From JBHIYN01 sp041984235 (GTDB lineage Bacteria; Pseudomonadota; Gammaproteobacteria; Ga0077536): DNA of 64,000 bases. This document shows positions 26,160 to 35,427 of this stretch, piece after piece. The translations under genes were made by a program, and so were the position numbers. The stretch covers positions 62,001 to 126,000 of the forward strand of contig JBHIYN010000004.1 of NCBI GenBank assembly GCA_041984235.1. The letters run 5' to 3'. Every line of letters starts with the position of its first letter. Positions within the stretch are counted from its first letter, which is position 1. The notes beneath the pieces were generated by a model that was given only the letters and a program-made list of their open reading frames with translations, was not told the origin of the DNA and made no database searches.

Positions 26160-27539
26160 ATGTTTATGAATAGACGCAGCACTTCGATGTGCGGCGCGCT
26201 GCTTCTGGTTGCCATGCAGCCAGCGGCCGCTTTCTCACCGGAAGATCACCTGGCCTGGCTGAAAGCAAACCAGTCCGCACAGCCGCAGTTCGTGGACGGG
26301 GATGTCATCACCTACGACCAGGCGGACCTGATCCGCCCTTTTATCCCGGCCGAACAGCAATCCGAGGTCATCTTCGAAAACATGCAGATGACTATCAAGG
26401 ACGCCGGCGATCTTTCTCCTCCTGCGGCCTACCAGGCCGCGACCGAGGCCTTCGCCGGCCAGGCCTCGCTGGCCGCCGACGGTGCTCTCGAGAACTACAC
26501 CGCCGGCCGCCCGTTTGACCCGGCGAGCTTCACGCCCGGCAGTAAGGAAGATGGCTGGAAGATGGTGTGGAACTGGATGACCCGGTGGCAGAACGATGGC
26601 CTGAAGATCAACGAAGTGCACTGGGTCTGGGTGCGTGGCGGCGGCGAACACAGCGGCCACGAGATCATGTCCACCGGTGGCGGCAAGTACCAGGAGTATT
26701 ACCGCGGCGGAGGCACCTTCGAGCGCGTACTGGCGGGTCCGTACCAGCGCGTGATGATGTCCGGGCGCGCTGACCTGCCGGAAACCGACTACAAGATGAA
26801 CGGTGGCAAGGGTTTCGCCAAGAACACCAATTTCAGGGAGTATACCGGGTTCAATTCGCCGTTCGACATCGCCGGCACCGCGTTCCTGATTCTGCGCTAT
26901 GACGACCCGCGCAAGGCCGATGACTCCTGGGCATACATCCCGAGTCTGCGCCGCGTGCGGCGCATCTCGGTCGAGGTCAAATCGGACTCGCTACTGGGTA
27001 CCGATCACACGCTCGAGGATTTCTATGGCTTCAACGGACGCCCGATGGAACACACCTGGGAGTACGTTGGCAGCGCGCGCATCCTCGCGGTGGCTCGCTC
27101 GCGGAATGTCGACACGGTCTACTACGGGCCCAATGGCTGGACACCGCTCGACGACTGGGCACTGCGCGAGGTCGACGTGATCCGCATGTACCCGAGCCGG
27201 GACAACCATCCGTACTCGACCAAGTTCATCTACGTCGATCGGCAGTCCGGTGAATCGTTCTACGCCAATGCGTTCGACAAGGCGGGCGAACTGTGGAAGA
27301 TCTGGCAGATCCAGAAGGCGTGGACCGAGGACGAGCATTACGCCGAGCAGCAAACCAAGTTCGATGGTGACGTGACGCCGCCCGGCACCCGGGTCGCGGC
27401 ATTCCAGAGCATCAACGTGGTCGATCTCCAGAACAACCGGGGAACGTTGGTGGCTTGCCGCGGCAACAGCTATCCGGACACCGACATCAAGGCCGTCAAG
27501 CGGACTCACGACGTCAATTATCTGACCGAAGGGCGCTGA
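26160..27539 (+). CDS. DUF1329 family exported protein
   Basis: A 459-residue protein with a signal peptide (CGALLLVAMQPAAA|FSPED, cut near residue 25). The mature sequence has DUF1329 features: NMQMTIKDAGDLSPPAAY, WVWVRGGGEHSGHEIM, YDDPRKADDSWAYIPSLRRV and YYGPNGWTP. DUF1329 is structurally related to outer-membrane lipoprotein sorting (LolA/LolB) folds, and family genes are common next to RND and porin-like genes in steroid, terpene and hydrocarbon loci, suggesting a role in hydrophobic substrate or lipid handling in the envelope. That is family-level inference. Two ATGs (26160 and 26166) compete. A strong terminator follows. Confidence 0.85.
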   Translation: MFMNRRSTSMCGALLLVAMQPAAAFSPEDHLAWLKANQSAQPQFVDGDVITYDQADLIRPFIPAEQQSEVIFENMQMTIKDAGDLSPPAAYQAATEAFAGQASLAADGALENYTAGRPFDPASFTPGSKEDGWKMVWNWMTRWQNDGLKINEVHWVWVRGGGEHSGHEIMSTGGGKYQEYYRGGGTFERVLAGPYQRVMMSGRADLPETDYKMNGGKGFAKNTNFREYTGFNSPFDIAGTAFLILRYDDPRKADDSWAYIPSLRRVRRISVEVKSDSLLGTDHTLEDFYGFNGRPMEHTWEYVGSARILAVARSRNVDTVYYGPNGWTPLDDWALREVDVIRMYPSRDNHPYSTKFIYVDRQSGESFYANAFDKAGELWKIWQIQKAWTEDEHYAEQQTKFDGDVTPPGTRVAAFQSINVVDLQNNRGTLVACRGNSYPDTDIKAVKRTHDVNYLTEGR

Positions 27540-27575
27540 GCGCGGTACAGCGACGGGCCACCGACGTGTGGCTCA

Positions 27576-27611
27576 CGCCGCACCCGGCCGTCAGGCCGGG
27601 TGCGGCGTTTT
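27576..27611 (+). terminator. Rho-independent terminator after the DUF1329 gene
   Basis: A 14-bp perfect GC stem (27576-27589 with 27594-27607), a GTCA loop and TTTT immediately after. The stop codon of the convergent glycosyltransferase gene lies inside this hairpin, so it may limit transcription from both sides, although only the plus strand has the U tract. Confidence 0.88.
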
Positions 27612-28586
27612 ACTGCCGTGTCGCACGGCAAGGCGTTTGAGTCGCCTGCCCGCAGCCCACAGCGCGAGCACGATACGGCGTGGCAGGCGTGACAGGCCGA
27701 TCACGAACGTGCGGCGCACTTCGGTGCGGGCATCCTCCGGAACCACGCTGCGGGCAATCGTTCGCGCGACGCCGGGGTTGCCGGCGATCAGGGTCTTGAA
27801 CGCACACAATAGCGCGTAGTGACTCACGAACTCCCGGGCGTGGCGCGCGCGCTGGCCGCTGAGGCGTCCATCTGCGATGGCATCCAGCACGGCGTCGGCG
27901 AATTTGAGATCCGTTGCCGCCTTTGCGACCGGACCGCGGCGGTTCTCGGCGTCACGATAATAGATTGACAACGGCGTAGCGCAGTAGGCGATCGGAAAAG
28001 AGATCGCAATGCGTGCCCACAGGTGCAAATCCTCGTAGAGGCGCACACCGTCCGGAAATCCCCCGACCTGCTCGAAAGTGCGGCGCGGGACGCACACGGC
28101 ACTCGACCAGACCGGGTTGGCGCCGCGGGCTACCACTCGGAAGTAGCACGGAATCACGCCTCCTTCGGGTGCAACCGGGACGCCCTCGAACCGGGCTGGC
28201 CGCAGGGCCTGTCCCTGGTTCTTGATGTAGTAGCCGGTGGCATACGCGCCGGCCTGCGGATAGCGTTTTACGAGGGCCAGGATGGTTGCCAGGAACTCCG
28301 GCATCCAGGCGTCGTCGGCATCCAGAAAAGCGATGTACGGGGCGCGCGCTTCCTGCAGCCCGCGATTGCGCGCCGCGGCAGCACCGCGATTGGGTTGCTC
28401 GACCAGGCGCACTCGCGGATCGGCAAAAGCGCGGACCCGGGCGGCACTGGAGTCGGTCGACCCGTCATCGACGACCACGACCTCGAAGTTGGTGAGCGTC
28501 TGGGCGAGTACCGACTCCAGCGAACGCGAAATCGACAGTTCCTTGTTGTACAGCGGCGTGACGACGGATATGGCGGGTTCGTTCAT
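27591..28586 (-). CDS. Family 2 glycosyltransferase
   Basis: A 331-residue GT-A-fold enzyme: AISVVTPLYNKELSISRSLE at the start, VVDDGSTDSS, the nucleotide-sugar/metal motif FLDADDAW, and a C-terminal acidic LYEDLHLWARI helix segment. GT2 enzymes transfer sugars from nucleotide donors to glycans or lipid carriers. Donor and acceptor are not predictable. The start at MNEPAIS is preferred because the fold begins at once; the upstream in-frame ATG adds a low-complexity basic stretch. It is divergent from the sulfoquinovose-synthase-like gene and part of the same glycan neighbourhood. Confidence 0.88.
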   Translation of the reverse strand: MNEPAISVVTPLYNKELSISRSLESVLAQTLTNFEVVVVDDGSTDSSAARVRAFADPRVRLVEQPNRGAAAARNRGLQEARAPYIAFLDADDAWMPEFLATILALVKRYPQAGAYATGYYIKNQGQALRPARFEGVPVAPEGGVIPCYFRVVARGANPVWSSAVCVPRRTFEQVGGFPDGVRLYEDLHLWARIAISFPIAYCATPLSIYYRDAENRRGPVAKAATDLKFADAVLDAIADGRLSGQRARHAREFVSHYALLCAFKTLIAGNPGVARTIARSVVPEDARTEVRRTFVIGLSRLPRRIVLALWAAGRRLKRLAVRHGSKTPHPA

Positions 28587-28902
28587 GGCCGATATGGGCT
28601 CCAGTGGGGTCCCCCGGCACGGTTCCCTGCGGGATCGTACTCGCCAAGCCGTGGCTTGCCCGCGGCGGCCCGCCACGCCCTGCCGCTGAGGCGGCTCAAG
28701 CGCATGCCGCTGCCGCCGCTACTCTGTGCAGGATTATGAACCATCACCGCTGGCGCCCGGCACGCCTGTGACGGGTGTCCGGCTTGCAGCATGGCCAACT
28801 TGATCTTTGCGGTACAGTGGCTTACACCTTGCGCACCGGCGGCGCGGCGCAACGACCGTCGGCCCGGTACGGCGCGGATCACGTGAGACAGGATTTTCCA
28901 TC
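28587..28902. other. Divergent intergenic region in the glycan locus
   Basis: 316 nt with no supported gene. A possible promoter for the rightward gene is TTGATC (28800-28805), 17 nt, TACACC (28823-28828); the -10 is weak. Nothing else stands out. Confidence 0.3.
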
Positions 28903-30120
28903 ATGCATGTAATCGTACTTGGCGGAGACGGATTCTGCGGCTGGCCGACCGCCCTGCACCTCAGTGAGCAGGGTATGGACGTCACCATCGTTGACAACCT
29001 CTCCCGCAGGAATATCGACAACGAGCTCGAAATCTCCAGCCTCACGCCGATCCGGCCGATGAGCCAGCGCCTCGCGGCCTGGCGCGAGGTCTCCGGCCGC
29101 TCGATCCGTTTCGTCAACCTCGACGTCGCCGACAACTATCATCGCTTGCTCACCCTGATCCGCGAGACGCGCCCGCAGGCCGTGGTTCATTTCGCCGAGC
29201 AGCGCGCCGCGCCCTACTCGATGAAATCGAGCTGGCACAAGCGCTACACCGTCGCCAACAACATCCAGGCTACGCACAACCTGCTCGCGGCGATCGTGGA
29301 ATCCGGCGTCGATTGTCATGTCGTGCATCTCGGTACCATGGGCGTCTACGGCTACGGTACGGCCGGCATGAAGATCCCCGAGGGCTATCTCACGGTCAAG
29401 GTCGATACCGACGACGGCGGCCAGGTCGAGCAGGAGATCCTGTACCCGGCCAACCCCGGCAGCATCTACCACATGACCAAGACCCAGGATCAGTTGATGT
29501 TCGCCTACTACAACAAGAACGACGGCGTGCGCGTGACCGATCTGCACCAGGGCATCGTGTGGGGCACACAGACGGACGAGACGCGCCGTGACGAGCGACT
29601 CATCAATCGCTTCGATTACGATGGCGACTATGGCACGGTACTGAATCGCTTCCTCATGCAGGCGGCTATTGGCTACCCGCTCACCGTGCACGGAACCGGC
29701 GGCCAGACCCGGGCCTTCATTCACATTCGCAACACGGTGCGCTGCATCGAGCTCGCGCTGCGCCACCCGCCGGCGCACGGCGATCGCGTGAAGATCTACA
29801 ACCAGATGACCGAAACGCACCGGGTGCGTGACCTCGCCGCCCTGATCTCGGAGCAGACCGGGGTCGAGATCAGCTACATCGAGAACCCGCGCAGCGAGTC
29901 CGACGAGAACGACCTGTTCGTGGCCAATGACCAGTTTCTCGAGCACGGCCTGGAGCCGGTTACCCTGGCCGAGGGCATCATGGAAGAGGTCATCGACATT
30001 GCCAGGCACTACGCCGACAATTGCGATCGTTCGAAGATCCCGTGTGTGTCCTACTGGAACGATGCGCGCAAGGAGGCCGCCGAGAGCGGCAGCCAGGGCG
30101 GCCTGCGCCGGGTCCGCTAG
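28903..30120 (+). CDS. UDP-sulfoquinovose synthase-like epimerase (SQD1/SqdB family)
   Basis: A 405-residue extended SDR. It tracks SQD1 closely: VIVLGGDGFCGWPTALHLS (NAD motif), VDNLSRR, HFAEQRAAPYSM, LGTMGVYG (catalytic Thr), YHMTK (Tyr/Lys), TDLHQGIVWG and HGTGGQTRAFIHIRNTV. SQD1 makes UDP-sulfoquinovose from UDP-glucose and sulfite, for sulfolipid or sulfonated glycans. No SQDG synthase homologue (SqdX/SqdD) is recognisable among the neighbours, which are GT2-type transferases, so the product may be a sulfonated surface glycan. Related family members with other substrates cannot be excluded. AGGA precedes the ATG. Confidence 0.85.
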   Translation: MHVIVLGGDGFCGWPTALHLSEQGMDVTIVDNLSRRNIDNELEISSLTPIRPMSQRLAAWREVSGRSIRFVNLDVADNYHRLLTLIRETRPQAVVHFAEQRAAPYSMKSSWHKRYTVANNIQATHNLLAAIVESGVDCHVVHLGTMGVYGYGTAGMKIPEGYLTVKVDTDDGGQVEQEILYPANPGSIYHMTKTQDQLMFAYYNKNDGVRVTDLHQGIVWGTQTDETRRDERLINRFDYDGDYGTVLNRFLMQAAIGYPLTVHGTGGQTRAFIHIRNTVRCIELALRHPPAHGDRVKIYNQMTETHRVRDLAALISEQTGVEISYIENPRSESDENDLFVANDQFLEHGLEPVTLAEGIMEEVIDIARHYADNCDRSKIPCVSYWNDARKEAAESGSQGGLRRVR

Positions 30121-30193
30121 CGAGCCCGGCCGGCGGCCGCGATGAGGCCGCCGCTGCCGTGATGACTGCCGCAAACCGCAAGCGGAGCGTACC

Positions 30194-31834
30194 TTGAACC
30201 GTCCTGCAGCGGCGCCGTCGCGAACGGATGCCGGCCCCGCGGCGTTCGATACGCCGATCCTGATGATCGTGTTCAACCGCGCGGACACGGCGCGGCGCGT
30301 GTTCGAGGCGGTGCGCGAGATGCGCCCGCGCACGCTGCTGGTGAGTGCCGATGGCCCGCGCTCGGAGGCCGAGGCGGAACGCTGCGCGGCGGCGCGCGCG
30401 ATCGTGCACGAGGTCGACTGGGAGTGCGACGTGCGCACCAATTTCAACGCGCACAACCTCGGCGGGCCGCGCGCCTGCTCGGGCGGCATCTCGTGGGCCT
30501 TCGACCAGGTCGAGCGCGCCATCGTGCTGGAGGACGACTGCCTGCCGAACCGCGCGTTCTTCGAGTTCTGCGCGGCCATGCTCGAGCGCTACGCGGACAC
30601 TCCGGAGGTGATGCACGTGTGCGGCAGCAATTTCATTGCCGGGCAGCAGAAAGGTGAGTACGACTACCATTTCTCACGTTACGCCTCCGCCTGGGGCTGG
30701 GCGAGCTGGCGGCGTGCCTGGCAGCATTTTGATCTCGATTTGGCGCGCTGGCCGCAGGCGCGCCGCGACGGTCTTCTGGAGCGCAGGTTTGCGACCCGCT
30801 TCGAGCGCGACTACTGGGCGTACTTTTTCGACCGCGTGCATCGCAAGGTCTCGGTACACTGGGATTACGCGTGGAAGTTCGCCTGCCTGGTCAACGAAGG
30901 CCTGGCGGTGGTGCCGAACGCCAACCTGATCTCCAATATCGGCTTCGATGCCAATGCCACCCACACCACAAACACCGGCGCCTACGTCGCGCGCCTGCCG
31001 CTGGAGGATCTCGACGTCGCCCGGCTGCGTCATCCGCCCGCGATCGTGGCCGATGATGCCGCCGACGCGCAGACCTTCGACTGCCGCTACCGGCGCGACC
31101 GGCGCACGCGCATGCAGAAGCTCGGCGGCAGCGTGAAGCGCGGTCTGCGCCGCCATGCCGGCACCCTGCTGGAACGCCTGCCGGCGGCGCGGCGGCGGCG
31201 CGTGGTCGGCGCGCTGAAGCGGACGGTCGGCTTCGCGCGGCTGCACGTGGCGCGCGCCGTACGCCTGGTGTCGCGGCCGGCGCTGCCGCGCAATCCCGGC
31301 GGTGAGGTCTGCGTGCATCTCGGTTGCGGCGCCATCGATCATCCGAGCTTCATCAACGTCGACCTGCTGCCGTTCCGGCACATTCACTACATTCACCCGA
31401 TCGATCGACTGGGCATGTTCGCCGATGGCAGCGTGGACCTGGTCTACGCCTGCCACTGCCTGGAGCATTTCCCCTATGCGCAGCTCGGCGAGGTGCTTGG
31501 CGAGTGGCGCCGCGTGCTCAGGCCGGGTGGCGTGCTGCGCCTGTCGGTGCCGGACTTCGACGTCCTGCTGCAGATCTACCAGGACAACGATCGCGATCCC
31601 GAGACCATCGTGCGGGCGCTCATGGGGGGCCAGGACTACGCCTACAACTTTCACTACAACATCTTCACCCGGCGCCAGTTGAGCGCGGCGCTGCAGGCGG
31701 CCGGCTTCGCCGAGGTGCACGGCTGGACGCCGGGCACGTCCAAGCTGACCAGCATCAACGACTGGTCCGGCCGCGCGCTCAGCGTCGGCGGCCGCGACTA
31801 CGCGGTCAGTCTCAACCTCGAAGCCGTGAGGTAG
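30194..31834 (+). CDS. Bifunctional glycosyltransferase/SAM methyltransferase
   Basis: A 546-residue two-domain protein. Residues about 20-290 are a nucleotide-sugar transferase-like domain: ILMIVFNRADTARRVFEAV, VLEDDCLPN (acidic metal/donor motif), YASAWGWASWRRAW. A basic linker (about 300-365) follows. Residues about 370-546 form a class I methyltransferase of the glycan-locus type: VCVHLGCGAIDHPSFINVDL, DLVYACHCLEHF, EWRRVLRPGGVLRLSVPD and the RRQLSAALQAAGF tail. It likely adds a sugar and methylates the product or a neighbour sugar. It starts 73 nt after the sulfoquinovose-synthase-like gene and 6 nt before the next glycosyltransferase. Confidence 0.85.
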   Translation: MNRPAAAPSRTDAGPAAFDTPILMIVFNRADTARRVFEAVREMRPRTLLVSADGPRSEAEAERCAAARAIVHEVDWECDVRTNFNAHNLGGPRACSGGISWAFDQVERAIVLEDDCLPNRAFFEFCAAMLERYADTPEVMHVCGSNFIAGQQKGEYDYHFSRYASAWGWASWRRAWQHFDLDLARWPQARRDGLLERRFATRFERDYWAYFFDRVHRKVSVHWDYAWKFACLVNEGLAVVPNANLISNIGFDANATHTTNTGAYVARLPLEDLDVARLRHPPAIVADDAADAQTFDCRYRRDRRTRMQKLGGSVKRGLRRHAGTLLERLPAARRRRVVGALKRTVGFARLHVARAVRLVSRPALPRNPGGEVCVHLGCGAIDHPSFINVDLLPFRHIHYIHPIDRLGMFADGSVDLVYACHCLEHFPYAQLGEVLGEWRRVLRPGGVLRLSVPDFDVLLQIYQDNDRDPETIVRALMGGQDYAYNFHYNIFTRRQLSAALQAAGFAEVHGWTPGTSKLTSINDWSGRALSVGGRDYAVSLNLEAVR

Positions 31835-31840
31835 GGTGGC

Positions 31841-32956
31841 GTGGAGGAGCCGGTGGAATACGCTGCCGCGCGACCGGATGAGTCGTCCGCGCGCGCCGTG
31901 ATCGGGCCGTTGGGGATCCGGCCGCCAATCGACGATTTCGCCTGCGGCCGTCACCTGCGCCTGCCGCCGCACCCGGAGCGGCGCGCCGAGGGCGGGCTGC
32001 GCCTCGCCGGGCAGCTCAGGGAGAGCCGGCCGGGCGCACCGCTGGTCAGCGTGGTCACGGTGGTCTACAACCGTGCGGCAACACTCGCCCAGTGCATCGA
32101 GTCGGTGCGCGCGCAGCACTATGACAACATCGAGTACGTGATCGTCGACGGCGCTTCGGATGACGGTACGCTCGAAGTCATCGAACGCTTCGCCGATCAC
32201 ATCGACTACTACGTCTCGCAGCCGGACGCCGGCATCTACGATGCCATGAATACCGGGCTCACCCTGGCCCGCGGCGAGTACATCCTGCTGCTCAACTCCG
32301 ACGACTGGTACCGTCCGGACGCGATCGGCACGCTGGTCGAGGCCGCGCTCGCCGCGGATGCCGAGATCGCCCATGCCGATGCCGTCACCGTCAACCAGGA
32401 CGGCCGCACGACCGGCGCCCTGGAGGGCCCGCTGCATGCCGGCCTGTACACCTCGGGCAGCCTGATCCGGCACGAGACCATGCTGGTGCGGCGCGACGTC
32501 TACGATCGCTTCGGCGGCTACGACACCTCCTATCGCATCATCGCCGACTACCTGCTGGCGATTCAGCTGCTCGATGCCGACTGCCGCTTCGAGTACGTGC
32601 CCGAACGCCTGCTCTACTTCCGCGAGACCGGCATATCCAAGACCGCCGACGCGCTGCGCCTGGAAGAACGCCGGCGCCTGTTCGCGACCCTGTTCCCGTT
32701 CCTCGAGGAGGCGGATCTCGCGCTGCTGACGCGTGGCCGCCTGCCGAACGCGGAGATGGTGCGGCTGATCGGCAAGTACAAGAACCGCAGCGAGCCGTTC
32801 GTGCGCAGCCTGGCCTTCAACATTGCCGCCTCGCCGAGCTTTCGGCTGGCCGAGACGGTGTTCGAGTCGTTCGCGCGCCGCGCGCGTGCGAGCGCGCTGT
32901 GGGAAGTGCTGCGCCCGGCAAAGCGCTGGCTCTACCGGCGCCTGCCGGGGCCGTGA
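31841..32956 (+). CDS. Family 2 glycosyltransferase, WcaE-like
   Basis: A 371-residue GT2 enzyme with a 65-residue N-terminal extension before the fold (PLVSVVTVVYNRAATLAQCI). It shows IVDGASDDGTLEVI, SQPDAGIYDAMNTGL and LLLNSDDWY, the motif set of the WcaE/PGL-type group. The start is GTG at 31841, six nt after the previous stop, and its second and third codons double as a GAGGAG; a later internal start cannot be excluded. It is the last gene of the sulfoquinovose/glycan operon. Confidence 0.87.
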   Translation: MEEPVEYAAARPDESSARAVIGPLGIRPPIDDFACGRHLRLPPHPERRAEGGLRLAGQLRESRPGAPLVSVVTVVYNRAATLAQCIESVRAQHYDNIEYVIVDGASDDGTLEVIERFADHIDYYVSQPDAGIYDAMNTGLTLARGEYILLLNSDDWYRPDAIGTLVEAALAADAEIAHADAVTVNQDGRTTGALEGPLHAGLYTSGSLIRHETMLVRRDVYDRFGGYDTSYRIIADYLLAIQLLDADCRFEYVPERLLYFRETGISKTADALRLEERRRLFATLFPFLEEADLALLTRGRLPNAEMVRLIGKYKNRSEPFVRSLAFNIAASPSFRLAETVFESFARRARASALWEVLRPAKRWLYRRLPGP

Positions 32957-32979
32957 GCCTCCCGGGCTGACTTCCCGGT

Positions 32980-33804
32980 CTAGCTGCCCGCGGCGCGCGC
33001 CGCGCCGACCATGGAGTCGACCACGCCCTGCTCGATGAGCGAGGCGCGGGTGCTTTCCGGGTCGAGCGCGGAGGCGCGGTCGAGCTCGCCGATCTCCTCG
33101 GGCACGAACCAGTGCAGGCGCGCGGGGTCGTCGTGGTAGGCCGCCCACACCGCGTCCGCCACCGCGCTCGGCGGTACCAGGCGGAACATGCCGTCGGGCG
33201 GCGCGTTGCGCTTGACCTCGTCGGGCAGGATCGGCGTGTCGATGAGGCCCGGCAGGGTATCGGCGACGCGCACGCCGTGGCGCTGCATCTCGATCGAGAG
33301 CGCCTCGGTCAGGCCCTTGACCGCGTGCTTGGTCGCCGAGTAGACGGCGATACCGGGCATGCCGAAGGTGGCCGACGAGGACGAGGTGGTGAAACACAGC
33401 GAGTTCGGCGTCGCCTTGAGCAGCGGCGTGGCGAGGTGAATGCCGTTCAGCACGCCGATCAGGTTGACGTTGACCACCGCCAGCACGTCCTCGAAGGACT
33501 GCTCGTCGAAGAAGCCTGCCTTGCCGATGCCGGCGTTGTTGAACAGCAGGTCGAGGCGGCCGCCGCTGTCGTCGGCAAAGGCGCGCAGCGCGCCGGCGTA
33601 GGCCGTGCGATCGACCACGTCGAGATGCGCGACGATGCAGTTGTCGTCGCCGAGCTCGTCGCGCAGCGCGTCCAGGCCCTGGGTGTTGACGTCGAAGCCG
33701 CCGACGAACCAGCCACCGGCGGCAAACCGGCGCGCGGTCGCCAGCCCCATGCCGCTGGCGGCGCCGGTAATGAAGATGCTCTTGCGATCGCGGGCTTTGC
33801 TCAT
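32980..33804 (-). CDS. Short-chain dehydrogenase/reductase
   Basis: A 274-residue classical SDR: ITGAASGMGLATA (nucleotide site), LFNNAGIG, Ser-rich TTSSSSA segment and active-site YSATK. The FDVNTQG after strand 2 favours NAD(H). After the Lys comes DTLPGLIDTPI. It oxidises an alcohol or reduces a ketone; substrate not predictable. It is 114 nt downstream of the acyl carrier protein gene on the same strand and may belong to that operon. Confidence 0.9.
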   Translation of the reverse strand: MSKARDRKSIFITGAASGMGLATARRFAAGGWFVGGFDVNTQGLDALRDELGDDNCIVAHLDVVDRTAYAGALRAFADDSGGRLDLLFNNAGIGKAGFFDEQSFEDVLAVVNVNLIGVLNGIHLATPLLKATPNSLCFTTSSSSATFGMPGIAVYSATKHAVKGLTEALSIEMQRHGVRVADTLPGLIDTPILPDEVKRNAPPDGMFRLVPPSAVADAVWAAYHDDPARLHWFVPEEIGELDRASALDPESTRASLIEQGVVDSMVGAARAAGS

Positions 33805-33918
33805 TGACGTTCCTTAGGATGCGGGGCGGGCGTGACACAGGCCGGGTCGTGCGACCGGCGGCAGGGTCACCATTAGCCCCCGTTTACGGAGGCGGATCAA
33901 GCACCGCCCCGGTTCGGC

Positions 33919-34155
33919 TCAGCGCGACAGGTAGGCGCTCATCCCCGCCAGGGTGAACAGCTTCGGATAGTCGGCCTCCGGGATCTCGATGCCGGTCCGC
34001 TCGTGGATGGCGATGACCAGGTTGAGGAAATCCATCGAGTCGATGTCGAGCGCCTGGCGCAGGTCCTCGCCGTCGGCGACGTCGCCGAGATCGGCTTCGG
34101 GCGCGATGTCGGCGAGCAGGCCGGCGACCAGGGTGCGGGTTTCGGTGATGTCCAT
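33919..34155 (-). CDS. Acyl carrier protein
   Basis: A 78-residue acyl carrier protein. The phosphopantetheine serine is S40 in the LDIDSMDFLN motif, followed by the acidic helix (IAIHERTGIEIPEADYPKLF). Unlike housekeeping AcpP it lacks a fab context: its ATG overlaps the stop of the E2 gene by one base (TGATG), so the two are translationally coupled. An ACP fixed to a 2-oxo acid dehydrogenase suggests that the acyl group made on lipoate or CoA is passed to a carrier, though this is inference. Confidence 0.9.
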   Translation of the reverse strand: MDITETRTLVAGLLADIAPEADLGDVADGEDLRQALDIDSMDFLNLVIAIHERTGIEIPEADYPKLFTLAGMSAYLSR

Positions 34156-35405
34156 CAGGAATCCTCTGCCGCGGCGTCTTCCGCGGCGGCCAGTAATTGG
34201 TCGGGCGCTTCGAGCCGTTGCGCAATGTCGTCGAGCAGCAGGCTGCCGGCGTGGCCGTCGCTGACGCGATGGTCGGCAGCCAGGCTGAGCGTGACCAGCG
34301 GCCGCGGCTCGACGCGGTCGCCGACCACCCAGGGCCGGATCGCGATGCGGCCGAAGCCGATCATCGCGACCTGCGGCGGGTGAATCACCGGCCACACGGC
34401 CTCCGCGCCGCGCTCGCCGAGGCTGGTCACGGTGACCGTCGCCGAGCTCAGCTCGGAGGCGCGCAGGCCGCCGCCACGGGCGCGTCTGACCAGGTCGCGC
34501 ATGGCCGCCATCAGTGCCTCCAGCGAGGCCCGCTCGGCATGGCGAATGGCCGGTGCGATGAGCCCGCCGCCACGCAGGGCGATGGCCCAGCCGACGTTGA
34601 CCGTGTCCGCCGGCACGAACGCGTCGTTTTCGAAATGGCCGTTGAAGCCGGGACGTGCGGCGAGCGCGAGCGCGCTCGCGCGCAGCAGCAACGCGGCCGG
34701 CAACGCGCGCTCGGCCACGCCGACGGTGGCGTTGCGTCGTTCCAGCGCCTCGAGCGCCGCCTGCAGGCACACCGTCTGGCTCAGGTAGTAGTGCGGGATC
34801 TCGCGCTTGGACCGGCTCATCGCCGCGCCGATGGCGCGCCGCATCGAGGGCGCGTCGAAGCCGCCCCGGCGCGCTTCCGCCGGTGCGACAGCGGCGCCGG
34901 CGCCGCCGGTTGCCAGGTCCGCGGCGTGCACCGCACCACCCGGCCCGCTGCCGCTGACCGCGGCGAGATCGATACCGCGTTCGCGTGCGAGGTGGCGGGC
35001 CAGCGGGCTCGCCGGTACGTGCGCCCCGGGCGTGCGCGGCGTCGTCGGGCTCGTCGCGGCGGGGGGCGGGGCAGGCGACGCGGGTGGTGTGGCGGTTACC
35101 GGTGGCGGTGCGGGCGGTGACCCGGCCGGCGCCTGTACCGCGGGCGTGGCGGGTGCCGGCTCCGCGTCCGTGCCGCCGCGCAGGATGGCCAGCACCGCGC
35201 CGACCGGCAGCTCTTCGTCGAGGGGCGCGACCAGCGATTCGATCACCGCGTCTTCGAAGATCTCGATGTCGATGAGGCCCTTGTCGGTCTCTATGGTGGC
35301 GACGATGTCGCCGTCGCGCACCGCGTCACCGGGCTTGACCAGCCACTCGACCACGCGCGCCGATTCCATGTCGGCGCCCAGCGAGGGCATGCGGAATTCG
35401 CTCAT
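34155..35405 (-). CDS. 2-oxo acid dehydrogenase E2 (dihydrolipoyl acyltransferase)
   Basis: A 416-residue E2 with a single N-terminal lipoyl domain (K42 in IETDKGLIDIE), a long Pro/Ala-rich hinge (about residues 80-125), a peripheral subunit-binding domain (SPLARHLARERGIDLAAVSG) and a C-terminal catalytic domain with ADHRVSDGH near residue 380, whose His and Asp-Gly are the acyltransferase signature. It moves the acyl group from lipoamide to CoA. The hinge is typical. It overlaps the ACP gene and follows E1 beta after 22 nt. Confidence 0.93.
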   Translation of the reverse strand: MSEFRMPSLGADMESARVVEWLVKPGDAVRDGDIVATIETDKGLIDIEIFEDAVIESLVAPLDEELPVGAVLAILRGGTDAEPAPATPAVQAPAGSPPAPPPVTATPPASPAPPPAATSPTTPRTPGAHVPASPLARHLARERGIDLAAVSGSGPGGAVHAADLATGGAGAAVAPAEARRGGFDAPSMRRAIGAAMSRSKREIPHYYLSQTVCLQAALEALERRNATVGVAERALPAALLLRASALALAARPGFNGHFENDAFVPADTVNVGWAIALRGGGLIAPAIRHAERASLEALMAAMRDLVRRARGGGLRASELSSATVTVTSLGERGAEAVWPVIHPPQVAMIGFGRIAIRPWVVGDRVEPRPLVTLSLAADHRVSDGHAGSLLLDDIAQRLEAPDQLLAAAEDAAAEDS

Positions 35406-35427
35406 CGCGGCAGCGTAACGAAGGCGG

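Noticed and set aside
30674..33838. A 1054-residue minus-strand open frame across two glycosyltransferases
   Set aside because: Runs through several real genes on the other strand and has no domain signatures.
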